Below, one piece after another: positions 6,453 through 9,458 of a DNA stretch of 9,458 bases (the stretch's first letter is position 1; the number at the start of each line of letters is the position of its first letter). A program made the translations under genes and the position numbers. The DNA is from Methanomicrobiales archaeon (GTDB taxonomy: Archaea > Halobacteriota > Methanomicrobia > Methanomicrobiales > Methanospirillaceae), in contig JAAZNH010000328.1 of the NCBI GenBank assembly GCA_012798365.1, positions 1-9,458 of the forward strand. The letters run 5' to 3'. The notes under the pieces are model-generated. The model ran no database searches, was not told the origin of the DNA, and worked only from the letters and a program-made list of their open reading frames with translations.

Positions 6453-7277
6453 ATGCCGGACACAAAAGCGGGAAGAATGCCTACCGGGATTGCATCGCTC
6501 GATCCCATCATCGAAGGAGGTGTACCCCGGGGTTCCGTGATACTGCTCCTTGGTGACCTCGGTGCTGGAAATTATGAGTTCATGTTCAGCTCCATTGTCA
6601 ACAGCCTTGTCCTGATGGGTACCACCCCCCAGCCGGCGGGGATCGCCGAGGAAATCCGGTACATCACGTTTACCCGGATCAAGGAGGATATCCGGCAGGA
6701 GATCATCAGCTCCCTGCATATCGATGGTATTGATAAGCTCGCGGACAAGATCCAGTTCGATGACCTCTCGGATCTGTATTTTGACCGGAGCATTGTACCG
6801 GATGACTGGTACAGCCACAGCGATGTGTTCACCCGCCTCCAGAAGCGTTCAGGCCATGAGAATATCCTTGTCCACCTGGCAAATGTTGTCAATGCCACAA
6901 AACCGGGCGGCCTCATCGTCATGGATTCGGTTACGGACCTCTCGACCCAGTCCCGTGACCCGGTTGGATGGCAGAACATGGCAGGCTTCATGCGGGGCCT
7001 CCAGCGCGTGGCCAAGCAGCGGGGGATCACGTGTTATCTCCTGCTCAGCCAGGGCATCCTTGAGGAGACCAAGGAGAAGGAACTTGCCGAGATTGCGGAT
7101 GCGGTCCTCCTCTTCCGGTGGGAAGAGAGTACCGGGGCCCGCCGGCACCGGGTGATGTATTTTGAAAAGTTCCGGGGCGTTATGCCTCACCTTGAAGAAC
7201 GGGACCTCGTGAAATTTGCCGTCCGGATCTCGGCCACGGGCGGCTTTGAAGTCAGCAACATCCGGGTGGTCATATGA
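6453..7277 (+). CDS. KaiC/RAD55-family protein with a degenerate P-loop (HTR-like/ArlH-like)
   Basis: This 274-residue protein has a single RecA-type domain. The opening 'GIASLDPIIEGGVPRGSVILL' layout (residues 12-32) is the usual KaiC/RadA/ArlH start. The P-loop reads GDLGAGNYEF (34-43): Asn40 stands where the catalytic Lys should be and Tyr41 where Thr/Ser should be. A Walker B-like strand GLIVMDSV (153-160, Asp158) and the late helix-strand 'ELAEIADAVLLF' (210-221) are kept. The fold is therefore intact, but ATP hydrolysis is doubtful. From memory, haloarchaeal 'HTR-like' proteins have a similarly altered P-loop, so the loss may be ancestral rather than decay. It overlaps the next gene by ATGA and is divergent from the motor ATPase operon, which suggests a regulatory or scaffold role toward the motor, as ArlH has for ArlI. 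That role is inferred. Confidence 0.85.
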   Translation: MPDTKAGRMPTGIASLDPIIEGGVPRGSVILLLGDLGAGNYEFMFSSIVNSLVLMGTTPQPAGIAEEIRYITFTRIKEDIRQEIISSLHIDGIDKLADKIQFDDLSDLYFDRSIVPDDWYSHSDVFTRLQKRSGHENILVHLANVVNATKPGGLIVMDSVTDLSTQSRDPVGWQNMAGFMRGLQRVAKQRGITCYLLLSQGILEETKEKELAEIADAVLLFRWEESTGARRHRVMYFEKFRGVMPHLEERDLVKFAVRISATGGFEVSNIRVVI

Positions 7278-7972
7278 ACGGAGAGAGGGTCAAGGTTGGC
7301 ATTGTCGGGCTTGACGATATGCTGGGCGGGGGACTGATTCCCGGCAGTATCTGTTCGATCATCGGCACCTATGGTACCGGTAAAACCACCTTCTCGTTAG
7401 AGTTTGTGTGGGATGGCCTCAAAAAAGGCGAAAAGATCATTTACATCAGCCTTGAGGAGCGGCAGGAGCGGATCCTCGAGTATATGCGGCTGAAAGGCTG
7501 GGACGTGGAGCCCTACCTCAACAAGGCACTTTATGTCATCAAGCTGGATCCCACTGACTTCAACCTTGCCAACAACCGGATCAAGAATGAGCTGCCCCGG
7601 CTCATCGAGGAGCTGAAGGCAACAAGGGTTGTCATTGACCCCATCTCCCTGTTCGAGGACCTGTTCTCCACGGATTCGGAGCGGCGGCAGGAGATGTTCC
7701 ATTTCATCGAGGGCCTCCGGGACAGGAAGTGCACGATCATGATGACTTCCGAGACAGACAAGGACAACCCGTTCTCAAGCCGGCATGCCCTTATCGAGTA
7801 CCTGTCTGACACGGTCATCCTGCTCCGGTATGTCCGTCCATCGGACCTGACCGATGTCCATCTTGCCCTTGAGGTCGTGAAGATGCGCATGTCGGCCCAT
7901 TCCCGCGAGATCAAGCCGTACGAGATCCAGCAGGACCAGGTGCTGGTGTACTCGGAAGCGAACGTGTTTTAG
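7274..7972 (+). CDS. KaiC-family ATPase with intact P-loop (ArlH-like)
   Basis: The 232-residue product is a single KaiC/RecA domain, close to ArlH in length (about 230). The N-terminus has 'GLDDMLGGGLIPGS' (residues 12-25), then a canonical Walker A GTYGTGKTT (31-39). The adjacent-glutamate motif SLEERQE (59-65) is where KaiC proteins hold their catalytic Glu pair, and Walker B VVIDPIS (119-125) carries Asp122. It should bind and probably hydrolyse ATP. Its ATG overlaps the stop of the upstream KaiC-like gene (ATGA at 7274-7277), with a GGTGGT stretch just before it, so the two are co-translated and may form a heteromeric ring. It could be a true ArlH, a pilus-type homologue or a general KaiC-like signalling ATPase. 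No autophosphorylation Ser/Thr pair is evident, and clock function is not implied. Confidence 0.9.
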   Translation: MNGERVKVGIVGLDDMLGGGLIPGSICSIIGTYGTGKTTFSLEFVWDGLKKGEKIIYISLEERQERILEYMRLKGWDVEPYLNKALYVIKLDPTDFNLANNRIKNELPRLIEELKATRVVIDPISLFEDLFSTDSERRQEMFHFIEGLRDRKCTIMMTSETDKDNPFSSRHALIEYLSDTVILLRYVRPSDLTDVHLALEVVKMRMSAHSREIKPYEIQQDQVLVYSEANVF

Positions 7973-8019
7973 GATAACCGATCCGGTCCGGTGTTTCCGG
8001 GGGAATCCGGATATGGAAC

Positions 8020-8035
8020 TTTTTTTTTTAAAAAA
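8020..8035. terminator. Bidirectional T-tract terminator between convergent genes
   Basis: Ten T residues followed by six A residues lie 48 nt past the second KaiC-like stop and 27 nt past the mptG stop. Plus-strand transcripts meet T10 and minus-strand transcripts meet T6, and archaeal RNA polymerase terminates on such tracts. A possible weak stem (ATCCGG 7981-7986 with CCGGAT 8007-8012, or TCCGG 7996-8000 with CCGGA 8007-8011) precedes it on the plus strand. Confidence 0.7.
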
Positions 8036-8062
8036 GGAGTGGACGCTGTCTTCTGGCCCAGC

Positions 8063-9458
8063 CTATACAACCCGTACTTTTGCGCCGGAGTTGCGGGCTG
8101 CGGTCAGGAGGGTGGTCCCTCCGGTCTGTTCCCGCATGAACGAGCGGGCTGCCTGTTCCAGGGCCCCCATGTTCGTGTCGCCAATGGCAAAGACCGCCGG
8201 GCCAAAGGAGGAGAGGCCGGCCCCGGCAGCCCCCGCATCCCGGAGCAGGGGGAGCAGCCCGGTGACCTGCGGCGGCTGGAGGGAGAGCTCGATCCTCTTG
8301 AACCCGAGGCCCTGGATGGTATTGACCGATGAACCAAAGAGGTCGAGGTCGTGCTCTGCAATGCCGGGGAGCATCTTCATCATCACTTCGTGGCAGACTT
8401 CCCGTACTTCACTGAGGGGGACCGGGCAGTTGTCGCGGAAGATGTCGGTCTCGGCCGCCCCGCTGGCTCCCGCAGGTACCGATGGGATTGCAAGGAGGAC
8501 CTTCCAGTCCTCCGGGAACTCATGGCGGGCAAGCACCGGCGGGGGATTCACTCCCCGTGATGCTGCGGAAGGCCGGAAGTCCGACTTTTCACATCCTGCC
8601 CCGAACCGGTGCCCCCCGTCAAGGATGAACCCGCCCTGTTCGAAAGCCGCGGTGCCGATGCCACTCGTGCCGCCACGCCCGGCCAGCCGTGCAAGATCTG
8701 TTACGGACAGGTCCCTGCCCCCGAGCTCCGCAATCGCCCGTGCAACCGCAAGCGCAACCTGCGAGCCGCTCCCGAGGCCAACGTGGGCCGGGTAATCGCT
8801 GCGCACCGTGATGCGAACGCCGTCCGCAATACCGAGTTTTGCAAGGATTTCGCGGGAGATCCGGTCAATCCGCTCACGGGTCGCCATGTCGCCCCCCTGC
8901 ACAAGGACTTCCGGCGAATGTTCGGCCTCGATCAGGATCCCCGGCTCATCCAGCGTGATCCCGACACCCCCGTCAACGCGCCCGGAGCCCCCGTGCATGT
9001 CAATAAGCGAGATATGCACCCGCGAGGGGGTCCTGATAATCACGCGCCGGGTATCGGAGAACCGGTTGTAGGTGAACTGCTCCTCGATGAAAATGAGTGG
9101 TTTTTTGTCATGGATGATCTGGTATTGCCGTGAGAGGACCGGCTCGTCTTTGTTGATGGCAAAGATACGGCCGGCCTCCTCGCTTGCCGGGGTCACTCGT
9201 GCTGTAAGGATCTCCCGCCGGGCTTCGATATGGTGTTGTTTGATGATCTTCCCGATGGGGATATCCGCCTTCATCAGGTCATCCCTGAATTCCGGGGAGA
9301 GCCGGGCAATGGGCGTGTCGGATATCGCGTAGATGAGGACTTCATTATCCTCTTCAGTCTTGATCTCCACGATGCGGTGGTTGACCGGGTCGCCTTCTGC
9401 GATGCTCAGGTTGTCTGCGGCAGCCCGATCTGCCGGGACCACCTCCTGTACCAGGGTA
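8063..9458 (-). CDS. mptG: Chorismate-lyase-like domain fused to beta-RFAP synthase (methanopterin synthesis), N-terminus cut by the window edge
   Basis: The frame is open to the right edge: 464 residues are visible, ending in TAG at 8063-8065. The GTG at 9442 is probably not the true start, since it directly abuts GGAG with no spacing and family-like sequence continues upstream. Residues 1 to about 132 resemble chorismate pyruvate-lyase (UbiC/DUF98 fold): 'EVLIYAISDTP' then 'IPIGKIIKQH' then 'REI' parallels UbiC. An Arg near 28 and a Glu near 125 (PLIFIEE) fall where UbiC has its catalytic Arg and Glu. From about 138 onward it is a GHMP-like RFAP synthase, with 'RTPSRVHISLIDM' (about 142-154) and the P-loop GLGSGSQ (about 227-233). 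The synthase condenses a para-substituted benzoate with PRPP, releasing CO2 and PPi. The fusion would supply 4-hydroxybenzoate from chorismate to the next step. UbiC residues are matched by eye from memory. Confidence 0.88.
   Translation of the reverse strand, partial: TLVQEVVPADRAAADNLSIAEGDPVNHRIVEIKTEEDNEVLIYAISDTPIARLSPEFRDDLMKADIPIGKIIKQHHIEARREILTARVTPASEEAGRIFAINKDEPVLSRQYQIIHDKKPLIFIEEQFTYNRFSDTRRVIIRTPSRVHISLIDMHGGSGRVDGGVGITLDEPGILIEAEHSPEVLVQGGDMATRERIDRISREILAKLGIADGVRITVRSDYPAHVGLGSGSQVALAVARAIAELGGRDLSVTDLARLAGRGGTSGIGTAAFEQGGFILDGGHRFGAGCEKSDFRPSAASRGVNPPPVLARHEFPEDWKVLLAIPSVPAGASGAAETDIFRDNCPVPLSEVREVCHEVMMKMLPGIAEHDLDLFGSSVNTIQGLGFKRIELSLQPPQVTGLLPLLRDAGAAGAGLSSFGPAVFAIGDTNMGALEQAARSFMREQTGGTTLLTAARNSGAKVRVV

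Noticed and set aside
6311..6511. A 66-codon minus-strand frame across the divergent promoter
   Set aside because: It would run through both palindromes and the TATA core and overlaps the start of the first KaiC-like gene. No ribosome binding site or family resemblance was seen.
8013..8795. A 260-codon plus-strand open frame opposite the RFAP synthase domain
   Set aside because: It overlaps the T10A6 terminator at its start and is antisense to conserved synthase motifs. The translation is low-complexity Ser/Pro/Arg-rich.
8609..9133. A 174-codon plus-strand open frame opposite the fused lyase/synthase
   Set aside because: It is a shadow of the real minus-strand gene, with no recognisable domain and no initiation signals.
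1..9458. CRISPR arrays, tRNA or rRNA genes, insertion sequences, attachment sites
   Set aside because: I saw no regularly spaced repeats, cloverleaf-like segments, transposase frames or terminal inverted repeats; the window is almost wholly occupied by ordinary coding sequence.

Overview
The window looks like a chromosomal segment of a methanogenic euryarchaeon, most likely of the Methanomicrobiales (a Methanoregula or Methanosphaerula relative). That placement is inference. It rests on an A-type ATP synthase operon beginning with subunits H and I, a tetrahydromethanopterin biosynthesis enzyme, an archaellum/type IV pilus-type motor ATPase with its platform protein, KaiC-family ATPases, archaeal TATA boxes, a T-tract terminator and a moderately GC-rich composition. 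Coding density is high, and several gene pairs overlap through ATGA junctions.

Layout. Positions 1-1703 (minus strand) hold the start of the A-type ATP synthase operon: a TATA box, atpH (peripheral stalk coiled coil), then the N-terminal 462 residues of atpI (membrane subunit I/a), which runs off the left edge. Positions 1816-2450 (minus) hold a translationally coupled pair: a 54-residue zinc-ribbon protein and a 157-residue protein I do not recognise. Positions 2527-6305 (minus) hold a coupled pair for a secretion/pilus motor: a GspE/ArlI-family ATPase followed by an ArlJ/TadC-like polytopic platform protein. Positions 6306-6452 form a divergent intergenic region with TATA elements on both strands and two inverted repeats. 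Positions 6453-7972 (plus) hold two overlapping KaiC/ArlH-like ATPase genes. The first has lost the P-loop Lys and Thr/Ser; the second keeps a canonical P-loop. A T10A6 tract at 8020-8035 lies between convergent genes. Positions 8063-9458 (minus, open at the right edge) encode a chorismate-lyase-like domain fused to beta-RFAP synthase (MptG).

How the genes may work together. The motor ATPase and platform form the core of a type IV filament or secretion machine, but no pilin, archaellin or prepilin peptidase is visible here. The divergent KaiC-like pair, one apparently catalytic and one apparently non-catalytic, is placed where an ArlH-type regulator of the ArlI ATPase might be expected. The fused lyase/synthase would make 4-hydroxybenzoate from chorismate and condense it with PRPP, giving two consecutive early steps of methanopterin synthesis in one chain. 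The candidates for something new are the motor/KaiC locus with its palindromic divergent promoter, and the bifunctional methanopterin enzyme.
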